Part shown: piece after piece, positions 24,813 through 33,581 of the stretch
Numbering within the stretch: position 1 is the first letter of the stretch
Layout of the letters: each line of letters starts with the position of its first letter
Assembly (NCBI GenBank): GCA_019118605.1
Contig: DWYP01000010.1
Span: 1-64,000, forward strand
DNA from: Candidatus Alistipes faecavium
GTDB lineage: Bacteria; Bacteroidota; Bacteroidia; Bacteroidales; Rikenellaceae
Length of the DNA: 64,000 bases
Direction of reading: 5' to 3'
Program-made: the position numbers and the translations under genes
Notes under the pieces: generated by a model
What the model was told of the DNA's origin: nothing
Databases searched by the model: none
Seen by the model: only the letters and a program-made list of their open reading frames with translations

Positions 24813-27599
24813 TCAGTGTTTGGTGCGCAGGCGCAGGAACGCCCCCGTGTGGCTTGCGGGGCACTGCTCCAGCTCGCGGGGCGTGCCTTCGAAGACGATG
24901 CGCCCGCCTTCCGACCCGGCTTCGGGCCCGAGGTCGACGACCCAGTCGGCGCATTTGATGATCTCCATGTTGTGCTCCACGACGACGATCGTATGGCCCT
25001 TTTCGATCAGGGCGTTGAATGCCGCGAGGAGCTTCGAGATGTCGTGGAAGTGGAGTCCCGTGGTGGGTTCGTCGAAGATGAACATTACGTTCCCTGCGGT
25101 GCTCTCCTTCGAGAGGAACGACGCGAGCTTGATGCGCTGGCTCTCGCCTCCGGAGAGGGTCGAGGACGACTGCCCGAGCTTGATGTACCCGAGCCCGACG
25201 TCCTGCAGGGGCTGGAGCCGCTCGACGATGCGGCGGCACGTGGCGTTCGAGGCCTCCTCGCCGAAAAAGGCGATGGCGTCGTCGACGGTCATTTCCAGGA
25301 CGTCGTAGATCGAGCGGTCGCGGTACCTGACCTCGAGGACCTCGTCGCGGAAACGCTTTCCTCCGCAGGCCTCGCAGACGAGCTCCACGTCGGCCATGAA
25401 CTGCATCGAGACCTTGATGACGCCCTCGCCCTGACACTCCTCGCAGCGGCCTCCGGCGACGTTGAACGAGAAGGCCGCGGGGCCGAGTCCGTTGTGCTGG
25501 GCGTATGGCTGGTCGGAGAAGAGCTTGCGGATCTCGTCGTAGGCCTTGATGTAGGTCACGGGATTCGACCGCGTGGACTTCCCGATGGGGTTTTGGTCGA
25601 CCATCTCCACGGACTTCAGCAGCTGGACGTCGCCCTCGATGCCGTCGAAGTCGCCGGGCTTGACGCCCGTGTCGTACAACATGCGCCGCAGGGCCGGATA
25701 GAGGATCCCCTTCGCGAGGGAGGATTTTCCCGAGCCGCTGACGCCCGTGATGCAGGTCATCGCTCCGAGGGGTATGCGCACGTCGATGTTGCGCAGGTTG
25801 TTCTCCCGGGCGCCCTTCACGACGATCGAGCGGCTCCAGCCGCGCGGGCTTTCGGGAACGGGAATCCCGCGCCGTCCGGTGAGGTAGTCGGCCGTGAGGC
25901 TCCGCGGCGCGGCGAGCAGCTGCTCCAGGGGGCCGCTGAAGACGACCTCCCCGCCGTTGTATCCGGCCTTGGGGCCGATGTCGACGATCCAGTCGGCGGC
26001 GCGGATCACCTCCTCCTCGTGTTCCACGACGATGACCGTGTTCCCGAGGTCGCGCAGCTGCCTGAGGACCTTGATCAGGCGGTTCGTGTCGCGGGGATGG
26101 AGTCCGATCGAGGGCTCGTCGAGGATGTAGAGCGATCCGGTGAGGTTGCTGCCGAGCGACGTCGAGAGGTTGATGCGCTGGCTCTCGCCGCCCGAGAGGG
26201 TCGACGACAGCCGGTCGAGGGTAAGGTATCCGAGCCCCACGTCCGAGAGGCACTGCAGGCGGTTGCGGATCTCCACGAGGATCCGCGCGGCGGTCTTCGC
26301 GTCGTGGTCGTCGAGCTGCAGCGTGCCGAAGAAGCCGATGAGCCCGTCGACGGGCATGCGCACCAGGTCGGCGATCGTGTACCCCCCGACGCGCACATAG
26401 AGCGCCTCGCGGCGCAGGCGCGAACCGCCGCATTCGGGACATACGGTCTTACCGGTGTAGCGGGCCTTCATCACGCGGAACTGGATCTTCCGCCGCTCGG
26501 AGTCGATGTACTCGAAGAACTCGTCGAGGCCGTGGAAATAGTCGTTTCCGCGCCACAGGAGTCGTTTCTGCTCGGGGGTCAGCTCGTAGAAGGGCGTGTG
26601 TATCGGGAAGTCGAAACGGTAGGCGTTCTCCACGAGGGCGTCCTTCCAGCGGCGCATCGTCTCGCCCCTCCAGCAGGCGATGGCATCCTCGTAGATCGTG
26701 CGGCTCTTGTCGGGGATGACCAGATCCTCGTCGATGCCGATCACCTTTCCGTACCCCTCGCAGCGGGGGCACGCCCCGAGGGGGTTGTTGAAACTGAACA
26801 GGTGCTCGGTCGGGGGTTCGAATTCGATGCCGTCGGCCTCGAAGCGCGAGGAGAAAGCCTGCGTCTCTTCCCCGGCCGTGACCGTGCAGACGCCGTCCCC
26901 GTAGGAGAAGGCCCTCGCCACGGAATCGCGGATGCGGGTCTGGGTGTCGTCGTCGGAGGCCACGCGCAGGCGGTCGATGACCACCTGTATCTCTTCGGCG
27001 CGGGTCGCGGGCCCGATTTCGGGCAGCACCTCCTCGATCAGGCGGGTCTCCCCCGCCTTCTGCACGCGCATCAGGCCGTCGGAGAGCAGCAGCGTGAGCT
27101 TCTCGATGATCCCCTGCCCGGGGGCGAGCACCATCGGCGCGGCGATCACCGCGCGCTGCCCTTCGCGGGCGAGGATCCACGCCGCCACGTCGTCGACGCT
27201 GTAACAGCGCACCTCGCGCCCCGAGACGGGCGAGAAGGTGTGCCCGATGCGCGCGAAGAGCAGCTTGAGGTAGTCGTAGATCTCGGTCGTGGTGCCGACG
27301 GTCGACCGCGGGTTGCGGGTGTTGACCTTCTGCTCGATGGCAATCGCGGGGGCGATTCCCGAGATGATGTCGACGTCGGGCTTGTTGATCTTTCCGAGGA
27401 ACTGCCGGGCATAGGCCGAGAGGCTCTCGACGTAGCGCCGCTGCCCTTCGGCGAAGATCGTGTCGAAAGCGAGGGTCGACTTTCCCGAGCCCGAGAGCCC
27501 GGTGATGACGACCAGTTTCTCGTGCGGGATCTCGACCTCGATGTTGCGCAGGTTGTGGACGCGCGCGCCCTTGATGTATATGCAGTTATCGTGTTTCAT
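24813..27599 (-). CDS. uvrA: Excinuclease ABC subunit UvrA
   Basis: A 928-aa UvrA, the damage-sensing ATPase of nucleotide excision repair. Two ABC modules are visible: Walker [13 protein letters not shown] (residues 34-45) and [11 protein letters not shown] in the second half, with signature motifs LSGGESQRI near the end of each. Zinc-binding cysteine clusters appear as [17 protein letters not shown] and CEECQGEG...CEACGGKRF. It is embedded in the dapB-lepB-yigZ-uvrA operon. A huge antisense ORF (1153 codons) overlies it, caused by codon bias. Confidence 0.98.
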   Translation of the reverse strand: MKHDNCIYIKGARVHNLRNIEVEIPHEKLVVITGLSGSGKSTLAFDTIFAEGQRRYVESLSAYARQFLGKINKPDVDIISGIAPAIAIEQKVNTRNPRSTVGTTTEIYDYLKLLFARIGHTFSPVSGREVRCYSVDDVAAWILAREGQRAVIAAPMVLAPGQGIIEKLTLLLSDGLMRVQKAGETRLIEEVLPEIGPATRAEEIQVVIDRLRVASDDDTQTRIRDSVARAFSYGDGVCTVTAGEETQAFSSRFEADGIEFEPPTEHLFSFNNPLGACPRCEGYGKVIGIDEDLVIPDKSRTIYEDAIACWRGETMRRWKDALVENAYRFDFPIHTPFYELTPEQKRLLWRGNDYFHGLDEFFEYIDSERRKIQFRVMKARYTGKTVCPECGGSRLRREALYVRVGGYTIADLVRMPVDGLIGFFGTLQLDDHDAKTAARILVEIRNRLQCLSDVGLGYLTLDRLSSTLSGGESQRINLSTSLGSNLTGSLYILDEPSIGLHPRDTNRLIKVLRQLRDLGNTVIVVEHEEEVIRAADWIVDIGPKAGYNGGEVVFSGPLEQLLAAPRSLTADYLTGRRGIPVPESPRGWSRSIVVKGARENNLRNIDVRIPLGAMTCITGVSGSGKSSLAKGILYPALRRMLYDTGVKPGDFDGIEGDVQLLKSVEMVDQNPIGKSTRSNPVTYIKAYDEIRKLFSDQPYAQHNGLGPAAFSFNVAGGRCEECQGEGVIKVSMQFMADVELVCEACGGKRFRDEVLEVRYRDRSIYDVLEMTVDDAIAFFGEEASNATCRRIVERLQPLQDVGLGYIKLGQSSSTLSGGESQRIKLASFLSKESTAGNVMFIFDEPTTGLHFHDISKLLAAFNALIEKGHTIVVVEHNMEIIKCADWVVDLGPEAGSEGGRIVFEGTPRELEQCPASHTGAFLRLRTKH

Positions 27600-27653
27600 C
27601 GTGATGTCTCGCCGGGGCGCACCCCGGGCATTCGTTGTCGTTCGGCCGGGGGT

Positions 27654-28259
27654 TCAGCTTTCGTCGGCAATCGACCCTCCGGCCTTGCGGAGCTTTTCGG
27701 CGAGGAGCTCCGCCCGGCTCTCGCGGATCACGAGGCGCAGCGTGCAGAGGTTGTCGAACGCCTGTCCGGCGATGCGGGGCTGCTCCTCCTTGACCACGCG
27801 CATGATGTCGTTCATCGCCACATAGGGGAAATCGACCGTCAGCGTGCGGTCTACCGTGCGCTCGACCACGCGGGCCGCGGCAATGGCCTCGGCGGCCGAT
27901 TCGCGGTATGCGGCGATCAGCCCCGGTACCCCGAGCTTCGTGCCTCCGAAGTAGCGCACCACCACCGTCAGACAGTCTGTAATGTCGTTCGAGAGCAACT
28001 GCCCGAGAATCGGCTTCCCGGCCGTTCCCGAAGGTTCGCCGTCGTCGTTTGCGCGGAACCGCTCGCCCCGGGGCCCGAGCCTCCAGGCGTAACAGTGGTG
28101 CGTGGCGTCGAAGTACCGCTTGCGCAGCGAGTCGAGGATCTCGCGGATCTCCTCCTCGGACTGCACCGGATAGATGTACGCGAGGAACTTGCTGCTCCGC
28201 TCGCGGAGGGCCGCCTCGGCCGGGGCCTCGACGGTGCGGTACAGGTCCCCGGGCTCCAT
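27654..28259 (-). CDS. YigZ/IMPACT family protein
   Basis: A 201-aa protein with the UPF0029 (Impact) N-terminal domain: [17 protein letters not shown], then [10 protein letters not shown] and the signature [17 protein letters not shown], followed by [16 protein letters not shown]. The C-terminal 70 residues form a ferredoxin-like DUF1949 domain. IMPACT proteins are tied to translation regulation through GCN1/ribosomes in eukaryotes; the bacterial role is unclear. It starts 1 base after lepB. Confidence 0.92.
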   Translation of the reverse strand: MEPGDLYRTVEAPAEAALRERSSKFLAYIYPVQSEEEIREILDSLRKRYFDATHHCYAWRLGPRGERFRANDDGEPSGTAGKPILGQLLSNDITDCLTVVVRYFGGTKLGVPGLIAAYRESAAEAIAAARVVERTVDRTLTVDFPYVAMNDIMRVVKEEQPRIAGQAFDNLCTLRLVIRESRAELLAEKLRKAGGSIADES

Positions 28260-28260
28260 C

Positions 28261-29613
28261 TCAGCGCACCTTTCTGAACATCCGGCTCCAGCGGATGTTC
28301 GAGGGGAAACTCTTCTTCGCGTCGAGCGAGAGCCATACGAACGAGGCCTTCCCGACGATGTGGTCCTCGGGGACGAAACCCCAGAAACGCGAATCGGCGG
28401 AGTTGTGGCGGTTGTCGCCCATCATCCAGTAGTAGTCCATCGCAAAGGTGTAGCTCGTGGCGGGCTCCCCGTCGATGAGGATCTGTCCGTCGCGCACCTC
28501 GAGCTCGTGTCCTTCGTAGGCCTCGATCGCCCGGCGGTAGAGGGGCAGGTTTTCGGTCGTGAGCTCCACCGTGGCACCCTTCTTCGGGATCCAGATCGGC
28601 CCGAAGTTGTCCTGGCTCCAGCGGGCGTCGTCCCACTGGGGGAATACGTCCGTGTTGGGCGAGAAGACGTAGCGGCGGACGGAGATCACGTTGTCGAGCG
28701 CTGCGACCTTCTCGGCCGTTTCGTCGGTGAGCGCCATGTAGTATGCCGAACCGTTTCCGCTGTACTCCCGGATTCCGAGGTTGTCGATGGCGTACTGCGT
28801 CATGGGCGAGGAGGTCTGCACGATGTACTGGTACTGAATCCCCGGTACGGGCTCCTGGGGCTTCCCGTTGATGAAAGCCTGCCCGTCGCGGATCTCGAGC
28901 GAGTCGCCGGGGAGGGCGATGCACCGCTTGATGTAGTTCTCGCGCTTGTCGACCGGGCGGCTGATGACCGTGTACTGCTCGTTGAGGCGCCTGCGCCCCT
29001 CCTCCTTCCCGAAGGTGGACTCGAATTCGCGCAGCACGTCGTAATAGGTGACGTTCTGGTTTTCGAGCAGCACGGTGTCACCTGCCGGGAAGTTGAAAAC
29101 CACCACGTCGTTGCGGCGGATGGGCTTGAGCCCCTTGAGCCGGTGGTATGGCCACTTGACGGCCTCGCAGAACGACTTTTTGGTTTGCGAGAAGGGCATC
29201 GTGTGGTGCACGAAGGGGAACGCGATCGGGGTGTTGGGCATCTGGGGCCCGTAGGAGACCTTGCTCACGTAGAGGTAGTCTCCGATGAGCAGGGACTTTT
29301 CCATCGACGAGGTGGGGATCACGTACATCTGGAAGAAGAAGATGTGCACGAGCGAAGCCACGACCGTTGCGAAGATGATTGCATTGACCCACTCGTAAAC
29401 GGTCTTGTAGGTTTTGCTCTTACGGCACAGTTCGGCGTTGTGGCGCCAGACGTAACGGTAGAAGAGCTTCGAGATGTAGAGGTCATAGATGACGGGCAGT
29501 CCGAGCAGCAGCCAGAGGTTTCCGGTCCAGACTACGAACCAGAGCGTATAGAGGATCGCCGCGACGGAGAATCCGAACCACTTGTTTCGCAGTATTTCCT
29601 TGATTTTATTCAT
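28261..29613 (-). CDS. lepB: Signal peptidase I, long Bacteroidota form
   Basis: A 450-aa membrane serine protease that removes export signal peptides. Transmembrane segments near residues 14-45 and 75-95 precede the catalytic serine box IPTSSMEKSLLIGD (about 97-110). The catalytic lysine is in KRENYIKRCIALPGDS, with the C-terminal box YWMMGDNRHNSADSRFWG. The protein is much longer than E. coli-type minimal enzymes because of a large insertion between the serine box and the lysine box and another before the last box. It is 19 bases downstream of dapB. Confidence 0.96.
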   Translation of the reverse strand: MNKIKEILRNKWFGFSVAAILYTLWFVVWTGNLWLLLGLPVIYDLYISKLFYRYVWRHNAELCRKSKTYKTVYEWVNAIIFATVVASLVHIFFFQMYVIPTSSMEKSLLIGDYLYVSKVSYGPQMPNTPIAFPFVHHTMPFSQTKKSFCEAVKWPYHRLKGLKPIRRNDVVVFNFPAGDTVLLENQNVTYYDVLREFESTFGKEEGRRRLNEQYTVISRPVDKRENYIKRCIALPGDSLEIRDGQAFINGKPQEPVPGIQYQYIVQTSSPMTQYAIDNLGIREYSGNGSAYYMALTDETAEKVAALDNVISVRRYVFSPNTDVFPQWDDARWSQDNFGPIWIPKKGATVELTTENLPLYRRAIEAYEGHELEVRDGQILIDGEPATSYTFAMDYYWMMGDNRHNSADSRFWGFVPEDHIVGKASFVWLSLDAKKSFPSNIRWSRMFRKVR

Positions 29614-29632
29614 CTTGCAATTTTTAATTCAA

Positions 29633-30388
29633 CTATTTCAGGAGGTCGTCCATTCCGTACACGCCCTGCTTTCCGCAGAGGAACTCGGCGGCCACGACAG
29701 CCCCCTGTGCCAGCGTGCGGCGGTTCTTGATCGTGTGCCGCAGCTCGAGGATGTCGTCCTCCGACTCGTAGCTGACGGTGTGGATGCCCGGAACCGCGCC
29801 CTCGCGCACCGAACGGATCTCGATGCAGTCGGCCGGGGTCTCCTCGCTGCGCGCCACGCGGTGCGCGGCGTGCTCGATGCCGGGGGCGAAGTTCACCCAC
29901 CCGCTCTTCGAGGAGAGGTTCTCGATGATCCCCTCGGCCAGCGTGATGGCCGTGCCGCTCGGGGCATCCTTCTTCTGGGTGTGGTGCACCTCCTCGATGC
30001 GCACGCCGTAGCCGCCCACGCGGTCGATCATCGCGGCGAGCCGACGGTTGAGGCGGAACATGAGGTTCACGCCCAGGCAGTAGTTCGAGGCGTAGAAGAG
30101 CGCCCCGCCCCGCTCGCGGCACAAGGACTGGAGCTCCGCGAGGCGGTCGGTCCACCCCGTCGTGCCGCTCACCACGGCCACGCCGCATTCGAGGCATGTG
30201 CGGATGTTCCCGTAGGCCGTGGCCGGCGTGGTGAACTCCAGGGCCACGTCGATGCCCTTCAGGTGCGCGGCGTCGAGCTCCGCGGCGTTGTCCACATCAA
30301 TGACCAGGGCCACGTCGTGCCCCCGTTCCACGAGAATGCGCTCGATCTCGCGGCCCATTTTCCCATATCCTATGATGGCTGCCTTCAT
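29633..30388 (-). CDS. dapB: 4-hydroxy-tetrahydrodipicolinate reductase
   Basis: A 251-aa DapB that reduces dihydrodipicolinate in lysine and diaminopimelate synthesis. I chose the start at MKAAIIGYGKMGRE (30388), which opens directly into the NAD(P)-binding Rossmann loop. The catalytic signature is seen as VRIEEVHHTQKKDAPSGTA. The listed 327-aa ORF runs back through the promoter region. It heads the minus-strand operon and has its own TATCTTTG promoter at 30497-30504. Confidence 0.97.
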   Translation of the reverse strand: MKAAIIGYGKMGREIERILVERGHDVALVIDVDNAAELDAAHLKGIDVALEFTTPATAYGNIRTCLECGVAVVSGTTGWTDRLAELQSLCRERGGALFYASNYCLGVNLMFRLNRRLAAMIDRVGGYGVRIEEVHHTQKKDAPSGTAITLAEGIIENLSSKSGWVNFAPGIEHAAHRVARSEETPADCIEIRSVREGAVPGIHTVSYESEDDILELRHTIKNRRTLAQGAVVAAEFLCGKQGVYGMDDLLK

Positions 30389-30448
30389 GCTGTTTTCCGT
30401 GTTTTGACCTTGTGTTTCAGCCCTTTTCCCCGGATTCGCGCCCGCCTT

Positions 30449-30478
30449 TTCGCGGGCTCCGGGCCCGGAGCCCGCGAA
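30449..30478. repeat. 30-bp perfect palindrome in the dapB-truA divergent region
   Basis: The arm TTCGCGGGCTCCGGG is followed at once by its exact reverse complement. It lies in the dapB transcript leader, between the dapB start and its -7 element. Confidence 0.9.
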
Positions 30479-30496
30479 TCGGAAAAAGGGTTCCTG

Positions 30497-30504
30497 CAAA
30501 GATA
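30497..30504 (-). promoter_or_regulatory. -7 element for dapB operon
   Basis: TATCTTTG on the minus strand, 109 bases before the dapB ATG; the leader therefore contains the 30-bp palindrome. Confidence 0.65.
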
Positions 30505-30588
30505 CGAATTTTATTTCGAATACAAACGGCCCCGCGGGGCATATTCGTATTCGTCCGGGCGGGAAATCCGCGGAGCGGAAAATTTTCG

Positions 30589-30596
30589 TATCTTTG
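30589..30596 (+). promoter_or_regulatory. -7 element for truA
   Basis: TATCTTTG immediately upstream of truA. It shows that the listed ATG at 30594 lies inside the promoter and that the start must be the ATG at 30615. Confidence 0.7.
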
Positions 30597-30614
30597 GGCC
30601 CAAAGAGAGCCCAC

Positions 30615-31379
30615 ATGCGCTATTTCCTGGAACTTCGCTACAACGGCGCCGCCTATTGCGGGTGGCAGCGGCAGCCCGACCAGCCGTCGGTGCAGCAGAC
30701 CCTCGAACGGGCGCTCACGACCCTGCTGCGCGAGCCCGTCGAGGTGACCGGCGCAGGCCGTACCGATACGGGTGTCAACGCCTCGTATTACGTGGCGCAC
30801 TTCGATGTTGCGACACCGGTCGCCGATCCCGCGCAGACGGTCTACAAGCTGAACTTCCTGCTTCCGGGCGACATCGCCGCGGGAAGCCTCACGGCGGTGG
30901 CGGACGACGCCCACGCCCGGTTCCATGCCCGGGAGCGCGAATACCGCTACTACCTCGAGCCGCACAAAAACCCCTTCACGCGCCACGCCACATGGCAGTA
31001 CTACGTGCCGCTGGACGTCGCGCGGATGAACCGTGCGGCGGCGACGCTGCTCGAATACGAGGATTTCACGTCGTTTGCGAAGCTCAATTCGAACAACCAT
31101 ACCAACATCTGCCACATCCGGCACGCCGCATGGACGGTCGACGAGCGGGGTGTGCTGTGCTTCACGATCCGTGCAGACCGTTTTCTGCGTAACATGGTGC
31201 GGGCGATCGTGGGGACGCTGGTCGACGTGGGGCGCGGACGTTACACGGAGGAGGATTTCCGGGCGATCGTCGCGAGCCGCGACCTTTCGCGTTCGAGTGC
31301 CGGGGCTCCGGCGCAGGGGCTCTTCCTGAGCGACGTGCGCTACCCTTCCGAACTTTTCACGCGGCAGGTAACGTGGTAG
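30615..31379 (+). CDS. truA: tRNA pseudouridine(38-40) synthase TruA
   Basis: The start at MRYFLELRYNGAAYCGWQ (30615) is set by the promoter position. The 254-aa enzyme makes pseudouridines 38-40 in the anticodon stem-loop. The catalytic aspartate is in GAGRTDTGVNA, and the later conserved blocks FTSFAKLNSN and FLRNMVRAIVGTLVDVGRG are present. It is transcribed divergently from dapB and followed by the large repeat-filled convergent junction. Confidence 0.97.
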   Translation: MRYFLELRYNGAAYCGWQRQPDQPSVQQTLERALTTLLREPVEVTGAGRTDTGVNASYYVAHFDVATPVADPAQTVYKLNFLLPGDIAAGSLTAVADDAHARFHAREREYRYYLEPHKNPFTRHATWQYYVPLDVARMNRAAATLLEYEDFTSFAKLNSNNHTNICHIRHAAWTVDERGVLCFTIRADRFLRNMVRAIVGTLVDVGRGRYTEEDFRAIVASRDLSRSSAGAPAQGLFLSDVRYPSELFTRQVTW

Positions 31380-31574
31380 TTATTCAAGCCGCTTTTTTGA
31401 GTCTTTTTTTGCTTTCTAAAACCGGCTTCATAAGCTGGGGCGCAGAACGGGGGCGGATTCGGGATGCGATTCCTTTCGCCCCCTAAAACCGGCTTTTTAA
31501 GTCGGCGGGCGCAGAACGAGGGCTGATTCGGGATGAGTTTCCTTTCGCCCTCTAAAACCGGCTTCTTAAGCCGG

Positions 31575-31745
31575 GGCACCTTTTGATGGCAAAAGGTGCC
31601 ACCAAAACCATCCGCATATCGTTCTTTGCGGAATCCGGAGGGCCGCAACGCTGAACGGGCGGAGTAAGATCGGGCCTATACTCCCTCCCGTTCGGGGCGC
31701 GCTGCGGCTCTCCGGATTTTTTCTCCGCAAAGATCGAGAATGCGG
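31575..31745 (+). repeat. Composite hairpin element, copy 1 (short hairpin plus long imperfect stem)
   Basis: A 26-nt hairpin (31575-31600) is followed by CCATCCGCAT and a long stem. Outer pairs are 31623-31631 with 31725-31733 (TCTTTGCGG/CCGCAAAGA) and 31633-31639 with 31711-31717. Inner pairs include AACGGG/CCCGTT and GGAGTA/TACTCC around a short loop near 31670. Copies at 32087 and 38659 have different arm sequences that still pair. Confidence 0.75.
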
Positions 31746-31770
31746 AAAACTCTTTTGCGCGTATAAAAGG

Positions 31771-31998
31771 GATTTCCGGCCCTGCGAAAAACGCGATCGA
31801 GAAAGAGCGCGTACCGGAATGCAAGCGCCGGGGACGGTTTGCTTGCAAACCCGCGTAGTCGCCCGGCGCCATGGAGGGACGTGCTCTTTCCGTGTTTTTC
31901 GCACGCCGGGCGGTTTTTGCGCCGCTTTTTGCCGATTCAAAAAGCGGCTTAATCCAACGACCGGAACGGTCGGAGAAGTTTTTTACCGACTCTGAAAC
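31771..31998 (+). repeat. 228-bp nested-inverted-repeat block, copy 1
   Basis: Direct repeat of 32391-32619 (offset 620-621, only a few differences). It folds into four stacked helices: 31784-31795 with 31891-31902 (GCGAAAAACGCG/CGTGTTTTTCGC), 31801-31812 with 31879-31890 (GAAAGAGCGCGT/ACGTGCTCTTTC), 31825-31832 with 31862-31869 (GCGCCGGG/CCCGGCGC), and 31836-31842 with 31845-31851 (GGTTTGC/GCAAACC). Two smaller hairpins follow. Confidence 0.85.
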
Positions 31999-32390
31999 CG
32001 GCTTCTTAAGCCGGCGGGCGCAAAACGAGGGCTGATTCGGGATGCGATTCCTTTCGCCCTCTAAAACCGGCTTCTTAAGCCGGGCCGGCACCTTTTGGTG
32101 TCAAAAGGTGCCACCAAAACCATCCGCATGTTGCCTTGCGCGGGTTCCGGTTCGTCCTCACCCGGCGCAGGACAGGATCCAGTCCGTGATCTGTCTGCAT
32201 TCGCCCTCTAAATCCGGCTTCTTAAGCCGGCGGGCGAAGGAAGATCAAGCCTTTCCTTCCTCCTTTTCCGAGCGCTCGGAGCCCCGACAAATCTATTTCC
32301 GCGCAACGCGAAAATGCGGAGGGGATTTTTACGCGCAAAAGCAAGAAACAGAGCAGGTAAAAGTAAAGCGGTGTAAAGGTGTAGTAAAAG

Positions 32391-32619
32391 GAATTCCGGC
32401 TCTGCGAAAAACGCGATCGAGAAAGAGCGCGTACCGGAATGCAAGCGCCGGGGACGGTTTGCTTGCAAACCCGCGTAGTCGCCCGGCGCCATGAAGGGAC
32501 GTGCTCTTTCCGTGTTTTTCGCACGCCGGGCGGTTTTTACGCCGCTTTTTGCCGATCCAAAAAGCGGCTTAATTCCAACGACCGGAACGGTCGGAGAAAT
32601 ATTTTGCCGACTCTAAAAC
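32391..32619 (+). repeat. 228-bp nested-inverted-repeat block, copy 2
   Basis: Second copy of 31771-31998, with the same four nested helices starting at 32404. A one-base insertion (AATTCC versus AATCC) lies just after the GCCGCTTTTTG/CAAAAAGCGGC hairpin, outside all stems. Confidence 0.85.
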
Positions 32620-32631
32620 TGCCTTCGATCT

Positions 32632-32671
32632 GAAAAAACGCCTTCTCCGCAAATGGAGAAGGCATTTTTTC
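32632..32671 (-). terminator. Bidirectional intrinsic terminator
   Basis: Perfect 9-bp stem GCCTTCTCC/GGAGAAGGC with a 6-nt loop, flanked by A6 on one side and T6 on the other, so it can stop transcripts from both directions. It abuts the restored stop codon of the frameshifted hydrolase gene. Confidence 0.9.
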
Positions 32672-33570
32672 ATGGCAGGTTGTTGTGGAGGAATCGGGCC
32701 GTTCGATCGATGAACTCATCGAAGGCAATGAGCATGGGGTCTTCGTTGCCTCCGTGTGCCGCATCCTTGACCACCATCAGCTCCCGGGGGGGTATTTTGC
32801 GGCAGCAGCTCCAGAATCTTCCGGCTCATCCACACCGGGGTTCGGATATCGTTTTCGCCGACGATCAGGAAGATTGGTTTCCGAAAATCGGAAGCGATAT
32901 GTACAGGCATCCGTTTTGTCGGGAAATCTGCAGGAACGAGCAGCTGATCCCGGTTCTTGTTGCGAACCTGCATAACCAGCGGGATGAAATCCTCGAAGTC
33001 TGTTGCCAGGGAGCGCCCGATGAATGCCCCGACTTGAGGCATGTCATACGCTGCGATCATTGATAAATAGGCGCCCGTCGACCATCCGACTACGGCGATC
33101 CGCTGCGGATCCACCTCCGGCAGGGCGGCGACTGCGGAGACCACGGCTCTGTAATCCTCGAGCATTTCGGTGTAACACAGGTAATCGGGATCCATTTCGA
33201 ACTCCGAACTTGCCCCGAACCCGCGCCAGTCGAACGTGATGACATGAAATCCCTTTTCGCACCATCTTCGGGCCAGATGCAGCTGGAAATAGGACATGTT
33301 GCCCGCATCACCGTTGCAGATGACGATCGCCGGACGCCGGATGGCGGAATCTCCGGCCGACTGCGGGACAGCCGCCTTCTGTTGAGGAGCCTGCCGGTCG
33401 GCGGGGAAGAACCACGTGGCGATCCGATACCCGTCCTGCGTCCTGACGTCGAGATCTTCGTAGACCAGCCCCACCTGTTCCGGCATGCGGATGTAGGTGC
33501 GGTTCGGCTGGATGGCCGAAACCCCCGGAGAGAGGAACAGGGCGACAAGAATCAATAAGAACGATCGCAT
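32670..33570 (-). pseudogene. Alpha/beta hydrolase, frameshifted at a C7 tract near its 3' end
   Basis: The listed ORF (284 aa, stop at 32716) begins with a signal peptide (FLLILVALFLSPGVSA) and a good alpha/beta hydrolase: oxyanion strand VICNGDAGNMS, nucleophile elbow VVGWSTGAYLS and acidic-residue strand FLIVGENDIRTPV. After NTP it enters a run of seven C (plus-strand G7 at 32786-32792) and turns into an arginine-rich tail. Dropping one C gives RELMVVKDAAHGGNED, with the expected catalytic-histidine block, continuing to a TGA at 32670-32672 just before the terminator. The intact gene would be about 299 aa. Causes are mutation, phase variation or sequencing error. As read, the catalytic histidine is lost. 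Confidence 0.8.
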
Positions 33571-33581
33571 CCGGTATTTGT

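Larger units (their letters stand above)
31380..32631. repeat. Structured repeat locus 1 (two composite hairpin units between convergent genes)
   Basis: This 1.25-kb junction between truA (plus) and a minus-strand hydrolase holds no gene. It is built from recurring modules, all in the same orientation. Module 1 has an outer GAGGGC/GCCCTC stem and the hairpin CCGGCTTCTTAAGCCGG. Module 2 is the hairpin GGCACCTTTTG/CAAAAGGTGCC. Module 3 is a long-range stem of about 110-200 nt. Module 4 is a 228-bp block of nested inverted repeats. Module 1-type hairpins lie at 31422, 31489, 31558, 31998, 32067 and 32214, and module 2 at 31575 and 32087. The ORFs here only translate the repeats. Stem sequences differ between copies while pairing is kept. 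Confidence 0.85.

Noticed and set aside
23590-26442. 950-codon minus-strand ORF including the M16 peptidase
   Set aside because: Only the last 404 codons are a recognisable protein; the rest is the wrong frame through uvrA.
24816-28277. 1153-codon plus-strand ORF opposite uvrA and yigZ
   Set aside because: Caused by codon bias in GC-rich genes on the other strand; the translation has no family features and uvrA beneath it is unambiguous.
31552-32524. Several 60-180 codon ORFs across repeat locus 1
   Set aside because: They translate the hairpin repeats in multiple frames on both strands; structure, not coding, explains the conservation.
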